Below are positions 47,302 through 56,207 of a stretch of DNA of 64,000 nt, in pieces (the stretch's first letter is position 1; each line of letters begins with the position of its first letter). Origin of the DNA: Amycolatopsis oliviviridis (GTDB lineage: Bacteria > Actinomycetota > Actinomycetes > Mycobacteriales > Pseudonocardiaceae); contig NZ_BNAY01000003.1 of assembly GCF_014654365.1 (NCBI RefSeq), positions 558,001 through 622,000 on the forward strand, given 5' to 3'. Both the position numbers and the translations under genes were made by a program. The notes under the pieces were generated by a model, which saw only the letters and a list, made by a program, of their open reading frames with translations, was not told the DNA's origin and did not search any database.

Positions 47302-48438
47302 CTAGAGAGCGCGCCGGAGCCTGGTGAACGGCCGCGGCGAGTCGATCGCGAAGACACCGGTCAGCGCGTCGCCGCGGTGATAGGCCGCGACGAAGCGCTT
47401 CGAAGCGAGGTCGCCTTCGACGATCCGCACGTCTTCCGTGGCCACTCCGGCGAATTGGAGCCGCCGTCCGTACTGATCGGACCAAAAGTAACCGTGTCGT
47501 GCGAAATGCGTGACGGTCGCGCCGGCGAGCAGGTTCTCCACCGCGACGCCCGCTTGCTCGTTCGCCGCGGTCCAGTGTTCCGCCCGGACACGCCTGCCGC
47601 GCAGACGGCAGCGGTATCGCGCGACGTCACCCACCGCGATCACCCGGGGATTCACTGTGACACAGCCGGAATCGACCAGCACCCCGTCGTCGACGGCGAT
47701 CCCGGAGCCGGTCAGCCAGTCGGTGGCGGGCCGTGCCCCGATCCCGGCGACGACGAGATCGGCGCGGATCTCCCGGCCGTCGGCGAGCCGCACACCGGTG
47801 ACGCGATCGGCCCCGGCGAACCCGGCGACGGCGACTCCCGCGATCAGCCGGACGTCGTTCTCGGCGTGCAGTTCCCCGCACACCGCGCCCATCCGCGCGC
47901 CGAGGACCGGGGCGAGCGGGACGGGCATCGCCTCGATCACGGTGACGTCGTGACCGAGCAGACGGCAGGCGGACGCGACCTCCGCGCCGATGAATCCCGC
48001 GCCGACGACGACCACCGAAGCGGGCCCGGTGGCGAGATCCTGTTTCAGCGAGACCGCGTCGCCGAGCGTCCGCAACGTGTGAACGCCATTCAGATTCCCC
48101 GCCGCGCCAAGGGTTCTGGCCACCGCCCCGGTCGCGATGACGTAGCCGTCGGCGGCGATCGTGGTGCCGTCGGAGAGCGTCACGCCTTCGCGGCCGAGCC
48201 TTTCGGCGCGGACGCCGAGGTGCCATTCGGCGCCCAGCGCGTCGAGGTCGTCCTGCCCGGCGAGCACGAGATCGCCGGCGGAAACCTTGCCCAGTAAGAA
48301 ATCCTTCGACAACGGCGGCCGGTCGTACGGTGGTTCGGCGCCGATCATCACGAGCCGTCCGTCGAATCCCCTCGTGCGCAACTCCTGCGCCGAGCGGAGT
48401 CCCGCCAGGGAGGTGCCGACGACGGCGACGGTTCTCAA
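47302..48438 (-). CDS. FAD-dependent ferredoxin reductase (Rieske oxygenase electron transfer)
   Basis: The 378-residue flavoprotein has an FAD fold at the start (VAVVGTSLAGLRSAQEL), PPYDRPPLSKDFLLG, a second NAD fold VVVVGAGFIGAEVASAC, and VIAVGDVARY, as in class I/III oxygenase ferredoxin reductases. It should move electrons from NADH to the Rieske ferredoxin encoded just before it. Start is TTG at 48436-48438, overlapping the ferredoxin stop by four bases (TTGA), so the two are co-translated. It is a little shorter than typical reductases (about 400). Confidence 0.88.
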   Translation of the reverse strand: MRTVAVVGTSLAGLRSAQELRTRGFDGRLVMIGAEPPYDRPPLSKDFLLGKVSAGDLVLAGQDDLDALGAEWHLGVRAERLGREGVTLSDGTTIAADGYVIATGAVARTLGAAGNLNGVHTLRTLGDAVSLKQDLATGPASVVVVGAGFIGAEVASACRLLGHDVTVIEAMPVPLAPVLGARMGAVCGELHAENDVRLIAGVAVAGFAGADRVTGVRLADGREIRADLVVAGIGARPATDWLTGSGIAVDDGVLVDSGCVTVNPRVIAVGDVARYRCRLRGRRVRAEHWTAANEQAGVAVENLLAGATVTHFARHGYFWSDQYGRRLQFAGVATEDVRIVEGDLASKRFVAAYHRGDALTGVFAIDSPRPFTRLRRAL

Positions 48439-48752
48439 GCGACGTCCTGCTGCGCCCCGGTGTCCACGTAAATCACCCCATCGGCGACCACGACCGGGTA
48501 AGTGCGCACGGCGCTTTTCGCGGGCAGGCAGTCCGGGACGCCGGTCCGCAGATCGAACCGGGCGGCGTGCAGCGGGCATTCGACGAAGCAGCCCTCGATC
48601 CAGCCGTCGGCGAGCGACGCGTCCTGGTGGCTGCAGGTGTCGTCGAGGGCGTAATAGCCGCCCTCGGAATGGAAGACCGAGACGGGCACGGGGCCTTCGA
48701 GGCGAAGAGCTTCGCCCTCGGGGAGTTCGGAGACGGAGCAGGCACGGATCAT
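48435..48752 (-). CDS. Rieske [2Fe-2S] ferredoxin
   Basis: The 105-residue protein has the Rieske ligands CSHQDASLADG (C-x-H) and CPLHAARFD (C-x2-H), the pattern of oxygenase ferredoxins such as the 3-phenylpropionate dioxygenase small component. It carries electrons from the reductase to the terminal oxygenase, likely the one at 53521-54651. ATG 48752 has GGAGGCC before it. It is divergent from the IclR gene, with a candidate operator 36 bases upstream. Confidence 0.9.
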   Translation of the reverse strand: MIRACSVSELPEGEALRLEGPVPVSVFHSEGGYYALDDTCSHQDASLADGWIEGCFVECPLHAARFDLRTGVPDCLPAKSAVRTYPVVVADGVIYVDTGAQQDVA

Positions 48753-48787
48753 CGGGGCCTCCGGGGAAAGGACCGACGGTGGTTGAT

Positions 48788-48804
48788 GTTGCGTATTACG
48801 AGAC
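48788..48804. promoter_or_regulatory. candidate IclR operator in the ferredoxin promoter
   Basis: GTTGCGTATTACGAGAC matches the pattern GTTGC-N6-CG(G/A)(A/G)AC seen at two other sites in this locus. It lies 36 bases before the ferredoxin start. A further partial site, complement of CGCAAC, is at 48818-48823. Confidence 0.55.
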
Positions 48805-48896
48805 AGGACGTGCTCTGCGCAACAATCGCGCCCGAGGGGCCGGTGCGTCAAGGGATTCGCCCACTCAGCCGAACGGATCGCGGCGAAACGGCTACT

Positions 48897-48913
48897 GTTG
48901 CGTCATGCGGAAC
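48897..48913. promoter_or_regulatory. candidate IclR operator over the iclR start codon
   Basis: GTTGCGTCATGCGGAAC overlaps the iclR ATG at 48905. It shares 11 identical positions and spacing with GTTGCTGAAGACGGAAC at 49840-49856 before the oxidase operon. Placement over the start codon suits negative autoregulation. Confidence 0.6.
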
Positions 48914-49690
48914 CAGGACGCGGGGAACGCAACGCCCAGTCAGGTGCAGTCCGTCGATCGCGCGATCAGCGTGCTGGAACTGCTGGCGCGCAACGGGGAA
49001 ACGGGGATCACCGAGATCGCGGGCGAACTCGGCGTGCACAAGTCGACCGCTTCCCGGTTGCTGAGCGTCCTGGAGAACCGCGGCCTCGTCGAGCAGCTCG
49101 GGGAACGCGGCAAATACGCGATCGGCTTCGGCATCGTCCGGCTGGCGGGTGCCGCCACCGGCCGGATGGACCTGGCGAAACTGGGCAGGCAGACGTGTCA
49201 GGGCCTGGCGGAGACGCTCGGCGAGACGGTCAACATCGCGATCGCGGACGACGGCGTGGCGATCAACGTCAGCCAGGCCCGCGGTTCGGCCGCGATCACC
49301 ACGCAGAACTGGACCGGCCAGCGCACGCCCCTGCACGCGACGTCCAGCGGGAAGGTGCTGCTCGCGTACATGGGCGACGTCGAGCGCAAACGCTTGCTCC
49401 GGCGGAAACTCGAACAGTTCACGCCGCGGACCACGGTCGATCCGGACGAGCTGAGCGCCGAACTGGAGCGGGTCGCCGCGGACGGGTACGCGGCCTGTTT
49501 CGAGGAGCTGGAGCTGGGGATGCACGCGGTCGCGGTGCCGGTGCACGGTCCCGGCGGGGACGTCGTCGCGGCGATGAGCGCTTCCGGTCCTTCGTACCGG
49601 CTTTCGAAGCAGCGGGTGCGGCAGATCGTGCGGCCACTCACCGAGGCCTCCGCCGATCTTTCGGCGCAGCTGGGGTATTTCGCGGAGTGA
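48905..49690 (+). CDS. IclR family transcriptional regulator
   Basis: The 261-residue protein has a winged helix-turn-helix (residues about 15-75, SVLELLARNGETGITEIAGELGVHKSTASRLLSVLENRGLVEQ) and the IclR effector domain (about 85-255, with HATSSGKVLLAYM and GYAACFEELELGMHAVAVPV). It probably senses a methylated amine or a product such as glycine or sarcosine and controls the flanking genes. It sits between the divergent ferredoxin-reductase pair and the oxidase operon. A 65-base palindrome follows its stop. Confidence 0.93.
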   Translation: MRNQDAGNATPSQVQSVDRAISVLELLARNGETGITEIAGELGVHKSTASRLLSVLENRGLVEQLGERGKYAIGFGIVRLAGAATGRMDLAKLGRQTCQGLAETLGETVNIAIADDGVAINVSQARGSAAITTQNWTGQRTPLHATSSGKVLLAYMGDVERKRLLRRKLEQFTPRTTVDPDELSAELERVAADGYAACFEELELGMHAVAVPVHGPGGDVVAAMSASGPSYRLSKQRVRQIVRPLTEASADLSAQLGYFAE

Positions 49691-49715
49691 GCCGACCGGC
49701 CCGGTCACACCCTTC

Positions 49716-49780
49716 GCGCGTGCAATGAAAGGCCCCTTCATGGCAAATTTTGCCATGAAGGGGCCTTTCATTGCACGCGC
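49716..49780. repeat. 65-base perfect palindrome, family B (copy 2)
   Basis: Arms 49716-49747 and 49749-49780 are perfect complements over 32 bases around one central T. The arm includes GCGCGTGCAATGAAAGGCCC and then CCTTCATGGCAAA. It begins 26 bases after the IclR stop and lies in front of the dimethylglycine oxidase-like gene. Confidence 0.9.
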
Positions 49781-49839
49781 CAGTTGAAGAGGCGGACCTT
49801 TTCGGGCTCTTGACAGCGTGCCCGCACGTGCCGCACTTT

Positions 49840-49856
49840 GTTGCTGAAGACGGAAC
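49840..49856. promoter_or_regulatory. candidate IclR operator before the oxidase operon
   Basis: GTTGCTGAAGACGGAAC matches the sequence over the iclR start at the five outer bases on the left and six on the right with the same six-base interior. A second element, CGCAAC, is at 49870-49875. The oxidase start is at 49944. Confidence 0.55.
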
Positions 49857-49943
49857 GACGTGCCTCATCCGCAACAGCGCCTGTCACCCCGATGCCCGCG
49901 TGTCCTTTGTGGACCTACTGGGCAGGCAGGAGGTTCCCTCACC

Positions 49944-52382
49944 ATGCCCTCCGGACCCCGCGTCGTCGTGATCGGCGCCGGCATCGTCGGCTGCGCGCTC
50001 GCCGACGAGCTCACCGAACGTGGCTGGACCGACCTCACCGTCCTGGAACAGGGCGACCTGTTCACCACCGGCGGCTCCACCTCGCACGCGCCCGGTCTGG
50101 TCTTCCAGACCAACGCCTGCCGCACGATGACCGGGTTCGCCCGGTACACCGTCGCCAAATACGGCGCGCTCGACCTCGACGGGAGCCCCTGTTTCCGGCA
50201 GGTCGGCGGCCTGGAGGTGGCCACGACGCCGGAACGGCTCGCCGATCTCAAGCGGCGGCACGGCTGGGCGACCGCGTCGGGCGTCGAAAGCAGGCTGATC
50301 GAGCCGGGCGAATGCGCCGCGCTGCATCCGATGCTCGACCCGGCCAAGGTGCTCGGCGGGTTCCACATCCCTTCAGACGGCCTGGCCAACCCTCTGCGGG
50401 CAGCCGAGGCGCAGGCCCGCCGCGCGATCGGGCGTGGCGCGAAGTTCGTCGCGCACCAGAAGGTCGTCGGCGTCGAGCGGGCGGGCGGCCGGGTCACCGG
50501 CGTCACCACCGAGACCGGCACCTTCCGCGCGGACATCGTGGTCTCGTGCGCCGGGATGTGGGGCCCGCTGCTCGGCGAGCTGGTCGACCTGGTGATCCCG
50601 CTGGTCCCGATGGCGCACCAGTACGCGCGCACCAGTCCCCTGCCGTCACTCGCCGGAGCGACCGAGGAGGCCATCCTGCCGATCCTGCGGCATCAGGACG
50701 CCGACCTCTACTTCCGCGAACACACCGACAGGATCGGCATCGGCGCGTACGGGCATCGGCCGATGCCGTTGCCCGCCAAGGAGATCGGCAGCGGCGCGGG
50801 CATGCCGTCGGAACTCGCGTTCACGCCCGCGGACTTCGAGGAGTCCTTGGCCGCCGCCGTCGACCTGCTGCCCTCGCTGGGCGAGACCAAGGTCGAAGAG
50901 GGCATCAACGGCCTGTTCTCCTTCACCCCGGACGGCATGCCGCTCCTGGGCGAGCATCCGGACCTCGACGGGTTCTGGGTCGCCGAAGCCGTCTGGATCA
51001 CGCATTCGGCCGGGGTCGCGCGGGCGATGGCGCGCTGGCTGGTCGACGGGCAGCCCGGCACCGACCTGCACGGCTGCGACCTCGCCCGGTTCGAGCCGGT
51101 GCAGCTGGCCCCGGACTACGTCATGGCACGCAGCTGCCAGAGCTTCGCCGAGGTCTACGACGTCGTCCATCCCCTGCAGCCCATGGAAGAGCCGCGGCCG
51201 CTGCGGACGAGTCCCTTCCACGAACGGCAGGCGGCGCTCGGCGCGTTCTTCCTCGAAGCGAGCGGCTGGGAACGGCCGCACTGGTACGAGGCGAACGCGG
51301 ACCTCCCCGAGGTCGGCCTCGTCCCTGAGCGCGACGACTGGGCAGCGCGGTACTGGTCCCCGATCGGCGGTGCCGAGGCGCTGGTCGCGCGGCGGCGGGT
51401 CGCGATGTTCGACATGACGTCGTTGAAACGCGTGGAGGTCACCGGCCCGGGCGCCTTGCCGTTCCTGCAGACGATGACCACGAACCAGCTCGACAAGAAA
51501 CCCGGCTCGGTCACCTACACGCTGCTGCTCGACGAGGACGGCGGCGTGCGCGGCGACCTGACCGTCGCCCGTCTCGGCACCGAACGGTTCCAGGTGGGCG
51601 TCAACAGCGCCATCGACATCGACTGGCTGCGGCGGCATCTCCCCGGCGACGGCGCCGCGCAGATCCACGAGACCACCCCGGGCACCTGCTGTATCGGGCT
51701 CTGGGGGCCGCTCGCCAGAGCGGTGCTGCAACCACTGTCCACAACGGACTTCTCACACCAGGCGATGGGCTACTTCAAGACGAAACGGGCGTACGTCGGC
51801 CTGGTGCCGGTCACCGCGATGCGACTGTCCTATGTGGGCGAACTCGGCTGGGAGCTGTACACGAGCGCCGACCTCGGCCGCGAACTGTGGGACACCCTCT
51901 GGGAGGCCGGGCAGCGGCACGGGATCATCGCCGCCGGCCGGGAAGCCTTCTCCAGTATGCGGCTGGAGAAGGGATATCGGCTGTGGGGCACGGACGTCAC
52001 GGCCGAGCACGACCCGTACGAGGCCGGTCTCGGGTTCGCCGTGCGGATGGACAAGGGCTACTTCATCGGGCGGGACGCGCTGGCAGGGCGCTCGGAGGAA
52101 ACGGCGACCAGGAAGCTGACCTGCCTCACGATCGACGATCCCCGGTCCGTCGTGCTCGGCAAGGAACCGGTGTACGCCGGCGGACGTCCCGCCGGATACG
52201 TCACCAGTGCCGCGTACGGCTACACCGTCGGCAAGAACATCGCCTACGCGTGGCTCCCGGCGGAGTACACCCAGCCGGGACGGCAGCTGGAGATCGAGTA
52301 CTTCGGCGAGCGGATCCCCGCCGTCGTGGCGAGTGAACCGCTGTTCGACCCCGGCATGAACCGGATCAGGAGCGCCGCATGA
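49944..52382 (+). CDS. FAD-dependent dimethylglycine oxidase/dehydrogenase-like protein with GcvT domain
   Basis: The 812-residue protein has an N-terminal FAD domain ([17 protein letters not shown], then [13 protein letters not shown], where His48 is in the position that carries covalent FAD in dimethylglycine oxidases) and a C-terminal GcvT/folate domain (about 440-810, [60 protein letters not shown]). Such enzymes oxidise N,N-dimethylglycine to sarcosine and pass the one-carbon unit to tetrahydrofolate. The exact substrate could be another N-methyl amine. ATG follows AGGAGG. It overlaps the next gene by four bases. Confidence 0.9.
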   Translation: MPSGPRVVVIGAGIVGCALADELTERGWTDLTVLEQGDLFTTGGSTSHAPGLVFQTNACRTMTGFARYTVAKYGALDLDGSPCFRQVGGLEVATTPERLADLKRRHGWATASGVESRLIEPGECAALHPMLDPAKVLGGFHIPSDGLANPLRAAEAQARRAIGRGAKFVAHQKVVGVERAGGRVTGVTTETGTFRADIVVSCAGMWGPLLGELVDLVIPLVPMAHQYARTSPLPSLAGATEEAILPILRHQDADLYFREHTDRIGIGAYGHRPMPLPAKEIGSGAGMPSELAFTPADFEESLAAAVDLLPSLGETKVEEGINGLFSFTPDGMPLLGEHPDLDGFWVAEAVWITHSAGVARAMARWLVDGQPGTDLHGCDLARFEPVQLAPDYVMARSCQSFAEVYDVVHPLQPMEEPRPLRTSPFHERQAALGAFFLEASGWERPHWYEANADLPEVGLVPERDDWAARYWSPIGGAEALVARRRVAMFDMTSLKRVEVTGPGALPFLQTMTTNQLDKKPGSVTYTLLLDEDGGVRGDLTVARLGTERFQVGVNSAIDIDWLRRHLPGDGAAQIHETTPGTCCIGLWGPLARAVLQPLSTTDFSHQAMGYFKTKRAYVGLVPVTAMRLSYVGELGWELYTSADLGRELWDTLWEAGQRHGIIAAGREAFSSMRLEKGYRLWGTDVTAEHDPYEAGLGFAVRMDKGYFIGRDALAGRSEETATRKLTCLTIDDPRSVVLGKEPVYAGGRPAGYVTSAAYGYTVGKNIAYAWLPAEYTQPGRQLEIEYFGERIPAVVASEPLFDPGMNRIRSAA

Positions 52383-53524
52383 CCCACTACGACGTCATCG
52401 TCATCGGCCTCGGCGGGATGGGCAGCGCGGCCGCGTACCGGCTCGCCCGGCGGGGACACCGTGTGCTGGGCATCGACCAGTTCGCGCCGGCGCACAACCT
52501 CGGGTCCAGCCACGGCGGCTCGCGGATCACCCGGCAGGCGTACTTCGAGGATCCCGCGTATGTCCCGCTCCTGCTGCGAGCGCACGAACTGTGGGACGGC
52601 ATCGAACGGGACTCCGGCCGGAAGATCTTCACCCGCTGCGGCGGGATCATGCTCGGCGGCCCGGACTCGCGGACGGTGTCGGGAAGCCTCGCCAGCGCCC
52701 GGAAATGGGAGCTGCCGCACGAACTCCTGGACGCCGCGGAGATCCGGCGTCGGTTCACGACGATGAACCCGGCGGAGCACGAGATCGCGCTGTACGAGGA
52801 GAACGCCGGTTTCGTGGTACCGGAAGGCAGTGTGGCGGCGCATCTCCAGCTCGCCGCCAGGGCCGGGGCCCGGCTGCACCACGAGGAGAAGGTCCTTTCT
52901 TGGCGGCAGACTTCCAACGGGGTCCGGGTCGGGACCTCGCAGAACTACTACACAGCGGAGCAGCTGGTGATCTGCCCCGGCGCCTGGGCACCGGGACTGC
53001 TCGCCGAACTCGGCGTCGGCTTCACGATCGAACGCCAGGTCCAGTACTGGTTCGCACCGTCGGGCGGGGCGGGACCGTTCCGCGCCGGACGGCATCCGAT
53101 CTACGTCTGGGAAGGCGAAAACGGCCGCCAGTTCTACGGTTTCCCCTCCCACGACGACGCCGGGAGCGTGAAGGTCGCGTTCTTCCGCGGCGGGGAGACC
53201 TGCACGCCCGAGACCATCGACCGGACGGTGCACGCGGAAGAGGTCGACGAGATCTCCGAGTTCGTCGGGCGGAAGATGCCGTCGCTGCCGGGCGCGTTCC
53301 TGCGCGGGGCGACCTGCATGTACACGAACACCCCCGACGAGCATTTCGTCATCTCCCGCCATCCCGCGCACGATCGCGTGGTGGTGGCCTGCGGGTTCTC
53401 CGGGCACGGCTTCAAGTTCGTCCCGGTGGTCGGCGAGGTGCTCGCCGATCTGGTGACCGACGGCACCACCGGACATCCGATCGCCCTGTTCGACCCCGCC
53501 CGGCTGACGGGAGCGAAGAGATGA
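52379..53524 (+). CDS. N-methyl amino acid oxidase (monomeric sarcosine oxidase / MTOX family)
   Basis: The 381-residue flavoenzyme has [23 protein letters not shown] (FAD fold), [25 protein letters not shown], and [13 protein letters not shown], where Cys313 matches the residue bearing covalent FAD in MTOX and monomeric sarcosine oxidase. It should oxidise sarcosine or another N-methyl amino acid to the free amine, formaldehyde and H2O2. ATG overlaps the upstream TGA as ATGA. Being inside the oxidase operon argues for sarcosine over N-methyltryptophan. Confidence 0.9.
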   Translation: MTHYDVIVIGLGGMGSAAAYRLARRGHRVLGIDQFAPAHNLGSSHGGSRITRQAYFEDPAYVPLLLRAHELWDGIERDSGRKIFTRCGGIMLGGPDSRTVSGSLASARKWELPHELLDAAEIRRRFTTMNPAEHEIALYEENAGFVVPEGSVAAHLQLAARAGARLHHEEKVLSWRQTSNGVRVGTSQNYYTAEQLVICPGAWAPGLLAELGVGFTIERQVQYWFAPSGGAGPFRAGRHPIYVWEGENGRQFYGFPSHDDAGSVKVAFFRGGETCTPETIDRTVHAEEVDEISEFVGRKMPSLPGAFLRGATCMYTNTPDEHFVISRHPAHDRVVVACGFSGHGFKFVPVVGEVLADLVTDGTTGHPIALFDPARLTGAKR

Positions 53525-54651
53525 CACTGACCGGACAACCCACCGGCCTGATCCCGACCCTGGGCGGCGGCTACTACACCGATCCCGCGATCTTCGCGGC
53601 GGAGCAGGAGAAGATCTTCGAACGCCTGTGGTTCTGCGCCGTGCGTTCGGCGGACCTGCCGTCGGCAGGTGACTACCGGACCGTCCGAATCGGACGCGAG
53701 AGCGTGCTCGTCGGCCGGGGACGGGACGGCGGGCTCCGGGCGTTCCTCAACGTCTGCCGCCATCGCGGGGCCCGGCTGTGCACCGAGGAGTCGGGCACGG
53801 TGAAACGCGCGTTCCAATGCCCGTACCACGCGTGGACGTACGGGCTCGACGGGAAGCTGATCGCGGCGCCGAACCTGGCGAACCTCCCCGACATCGACCG
53901 CGCCGAGTACGGGCTGCACGCCGTGCACCTGCGGGAATGGCTGGGTTACGCGTGGGTCTGCCTCGCCGCGGACCCGCCGTCGTTCGAGGCCGGCGTCGAG
54001 GGCGCGGTGCGGGAACGGCTGGGCGATCTGGAGTCGATCGAGCGCTACGGCCTCGACGGGCTCTCGGTCGGGCGCCGGATCACCTACGACGTCAAGGCGA
54101 ACTGGAAACTGATCGTCGAGAACTTCATGGAGTGCTACCACTGCGCGACGATCCATCCCGAGCTGACCGAGGTGCTGCCGGAGTTCGCCGACGGGTACGC
54201 GGCGCAGTACTACGTCGGGCACGGCGCCGAGTTCGGCGAGGACGTCGAGGGGTTCACCGTCGACGGCGGTTCGGGTTTCGAGCGGCTCGACGGGGTCGCG
54301 GACGGACAGGACAGGCGGTACTACGCGATCACCATCCGGCCGCAGGTGTTCGTGAACCTGGTGCCGGACCACGTGATCTTCCACCGGATGTACCCGCTCG
54401 CGCCGGACCGGACGGTCGTCGAATGCGACTGGCTCTATTCGAAGGAGGTCGTGGCGGCGGGGCGGGACGTGTCACGCTCGGTGGAGTTGTTCCACCGCGT
54501 CAACGAGCAGGACTTCGACGCCTGCGAACGCTGCCAGCCCGCGATGTCGTCCCGTGCCTACCGCGGCGGCGGGGTGCTGATGCCGTCCGAGCACCACATC
54601 GGCGAGTTCCACACCTGGCTGCTCACGCGTTTAGAGGACGAAACGCGATAG
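53521..54651 (+). CDS. Rieske non-heme iron oxygenase, glycine betaine demethylase (GbcA)-like
   Basis: The 376-residue terminal oxygenase has the Rieske centre CRH..CPYH (Cys79-x-His81 and Cys100-x2-His103, within [11 protein letters not shown] and CPYHAWTYG) and the mononuclear iron site [16 protein letters not shown] with His207 and His212, with an Asp expected in [11 protein letters not shown]. Closest pattern is GbcA-type glycine betaine demethylase, which makes dimethylglycine and formaldehyde; proline-betaine or carnitine oxygenases are alternatives. It overlaps the oxidase by four bases. The last nine codons (LTRLEDETR) lie in a family C repeat, so the natural C-terminus may have been replaced. 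Confidence 0.88.
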   Translation: MTLTGQPTGLIPTLGGGYYTDPAIFAAEQEKIFERLWFCAVRSADLPSAGDYRTVRIGRESVLVGRGRDGGLRAFLNVCRHRGARLCTEESGTVKRAFQCPYHAWTYGLDGKLIAAPNLANLPDIDRAEYGLHAVHLREWLGYAWVCLAADPPSFEAGVEGAVRERLGDLESIERYGLDGLSVGRRITYDVKANWKLIVENFMECYHCATIHPELTEVLPEFADGYAAQYYVGHGAEFGEDVEGFTVDGGSGFERLDGVADGQDRRYYAITIRPQVFVNLVPDHVIFHRMYPLAPDRTVVECDWLYSKEVVAAGRDVSRSVELFHRVNEQDFDACERCQPAMSSRAYRGGGVLMPSEHHIGEFHTWLLTRLEDETR

Positions 54652-54735
54652 TTGCGCACGCAAGTACCGCATCCAGAGGACGAAACGCGGTAGATGCGCA
54701 CGCAAGTACCGCATCCAGAGGACTAATTGCGGAGG
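54626..54735. repeat. tandem, rearranged family C repeat (copy 5)
   Basis: A 42-base unit recurs with exact period at 54633, 54675 and 54717 (last copy partial). Each unit contains AGAGGACGAAACGCG and GCGCACGCAAGTACCGCATC. The element overlaps the 3' end of the oxygenase gene (stop at 54649-54651) and reaches into the convergent tmk 3' end (54723). CGCGTTT at 54626-54632 pairs with AAACGCG at 54641-54647. Confidence 0.8.
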
Positions 54736-55367
54736 AGCTCGGCAGCCAACGCCGTTGTGTCGACACCGGCGACGCCGTCGAGAACGTGCCAGGGCGCGAG
54801 CCAGCCCGTCGCGGCGAGTTCGTCGTAGACCACCGAGCACCGCTTCTGGAGCGCGTCGTCGGTCTCGAAGGAGTCCCGCGCGCGGTCGGCGTCGCTCGCC
54901 GCGCGGCGCTGCGCGCGGTCGGCGGCGACGTCGGCGGTGACCCGGAGCAGCAGATGCGCGGCGGGCACCGGCAGGCCGAACCGGTCGATCTCCTGGCCCC
55001 GGAGCCACCGCACGAACTCGCCGTCCGCGCCCTGGTGGAGCCGGGCTGCGCCGTACGCCGCGTTCGACGCGACGTACCTGTCGAGCAGCACGACGTCGTG
55101 ATCACCGAGCCGGGCGCGGATCTCGTCGGCGGCTCCCCGGCGGTCGAGCGCGTAGAGCAACGCCATGCCGTACACGGAGTCGATGAGGTCGCCGTGCCCG
55201 CGGTGCAGCGCTTCCTTCACCAGGTCGGCGTGCACGCTCTGGCCATAGCGAGGAAACGCGATGGACGTGACACTCGCTCCGGCCGCGTTCAGCGCACCGG
55301 TCAGCGCATCGGCGAGCGTGCGCTTGCCCGCGCCGTCCAGACCTTCGATAACCACGAGTCGACCCAC
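54723..55367 (-). CDS. tmk: thymidylate kinase
   Basis: The 214-residue protein phosphorylates dTMP. It has the P-loop MGRLVVIEGLDGAGKRTLADAL, the DR motif VVLLDRYVASNAAYGAARLHQ, and a LID region with R-rich DRAQRRAASDADRARDSFETDD. It is close to M. tuberculosis Tmk (Rv3247c) in layout, where the gene lies between mtrA and sahH. GTG at 55365-55367 is chosen over GTG 55373 because a -10 box puts the likely start point exactly there. The 3' end overlaps the family C repeat array. Confidence 0.92.
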   Translation of the reverse strand: MGRLVVIEGLDGAGKRTLADALTGALNAAGASVTSIAFPRYGQSVHADLVKEALHRGHGDLIDSVYGMALLYALDRRGAADEIRARLGDHDVVLLDRYVASNAAYGAARLHQGADGEFVRWLRGQEIDRFGLPVPAAHLLLRVTADVAADRAQRRAASDADRARDSFETDDALQKRCSVVYDELAATGWLAPWHVLDGVAGVDTTALAAELLRN

Positions 55368-55373
55368 CGCCAC

Positions 55374-55379
55374 AGATTA
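55374..55379 (-). promoter_or_regulatory. -10 element for leaderless tmk
   Basis: TAATCT on the minus strand (55379-55374) is six bases before 55367, so transcription would start at or next to the second GTG codon of the frame. No Shine-Dalgarno sequence precedes the gene. The -35 side does not match TTGACA well. Confidence 0.5.
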
Positions 55380-55439
55380 CGGGTGGTTGGTCGACCGGCG
55401 GGCCAGACGGGGTCAGCTCACGTCCGGCCCACCGGTCCG

Positions 55440-56207
55440 CTAGGGGACGCGCCTCTTCGAGTGCAGGAAGAAGCCGGCGATACAGATCAGCAGCAGGCCG
55501 CCGAAGATCAGCAGCGGGACGAACCCGGTGTCCTGCGCGTCGGGTGCGGGGCCGCCGTCGCCGCGGGGCATCACTTGGGCGTTGTAGCCACCGGCCTTGC
55601 CCTCCTGGGCGTACGGCGAGTTCGCGAGCATCGCGCCGTACCGGCCGGAGACCGTCTTCTGGTACTCCGCGAGGGTGGCCGTGGCACCGGCCGCGTAGCC
55701 GCTGGCGCCCGAGTCGAGCAAGGTCACCCGGCCATCGCGCAGCGCGTACCAGGCGTCGACCTGCGGTTCGTGGAGCAGCGTCGCGCCGGCGGGCAACCGC
55801 CGGGCCAGTGCGCTTTCCCGGTCGCCCGACGCGATGTTCCCGACGCGCCAGCCGCCGTCGTCACCGCGGACCGACCAGACCGTCGCGGTCTGCCCGTCGG
55901 ACGCCGTCACCGGGACGGCGACGTAGGCGAGCTGCCCGGCGATCGCGCCGTCACCGGCGACGAAGTCCCTCGAAAGCTCGTAAACCGGGAAGGATTCGTC
56001 GACGACACTGACCGACGGCGTCCGACCCGAACCACCCGTCTGTGTGAGGAAGCGACCGATTTCGGCACGCAGCGTGGGATCGTCGGCAGCCGCCTTCGCG
56101 GCCGCGAGATCTTCACTCGACAGCGTGTCCGCGCGCGCTCCGGGCGCCGAGATCAGCAGCGCGACCGCGACCAGCCCGGCGAGCCCGAGGAACCGCCGCG
56201 CGCTCAT
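55440..56207 (-). CDS. secreted, C-terminally membrane-anchored protein of unknown function
   Basis: The 255-residue protein has a signal peptide (MSARRFLGLAGLVAVALLISAPGARA), an extracellular domain (about 27-220) and one C-terminal transmembrane helix with a short basic tail (VPLLIFGGLLLICIAGFFLHSKRRVP). The outer domain has SFPVYELSRDFVAGDGAIAGQLAYVAVPV and GRVTLLDSG. Its ATG overlaps the TGA of the protease gene (ATGA), so it is produced together with it. It may present, activate or inhibit the protease at the cell surface; no family is recognised. Confidence 0.75.
   Translation of the reverse strand: MSARRFLGLAGLVAVALLISAPGARADTLSSEDLAAAKAAADDPTLRAEIGRFLTQTGGSGRTPSVSVVDESFPVYELSRDFVAGDGAIAGQLAYVAVPVTASDGQTATVWSVRGDDGGWRVGNIASGDRESALARRLPAGATLLHEPQVDAWYALRDGRVTLLDSGASGYAAGATATLAEYQKTVSGRYGAMLANSPYAQEGKAGGYNAQVMPRGDGGPAPDAQDTGFVPLLIFGGLLLICIAGFFLHSKRRVP

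Noticed and set aside
49838..51328. 496-codon plus-strand frame overlapping the dimethylglycine oxidase-like gene
   Set aside because: It is the +1 shadow, Arg-rich and without motifs, of the true frame that carries FAD and GcvT motifs.
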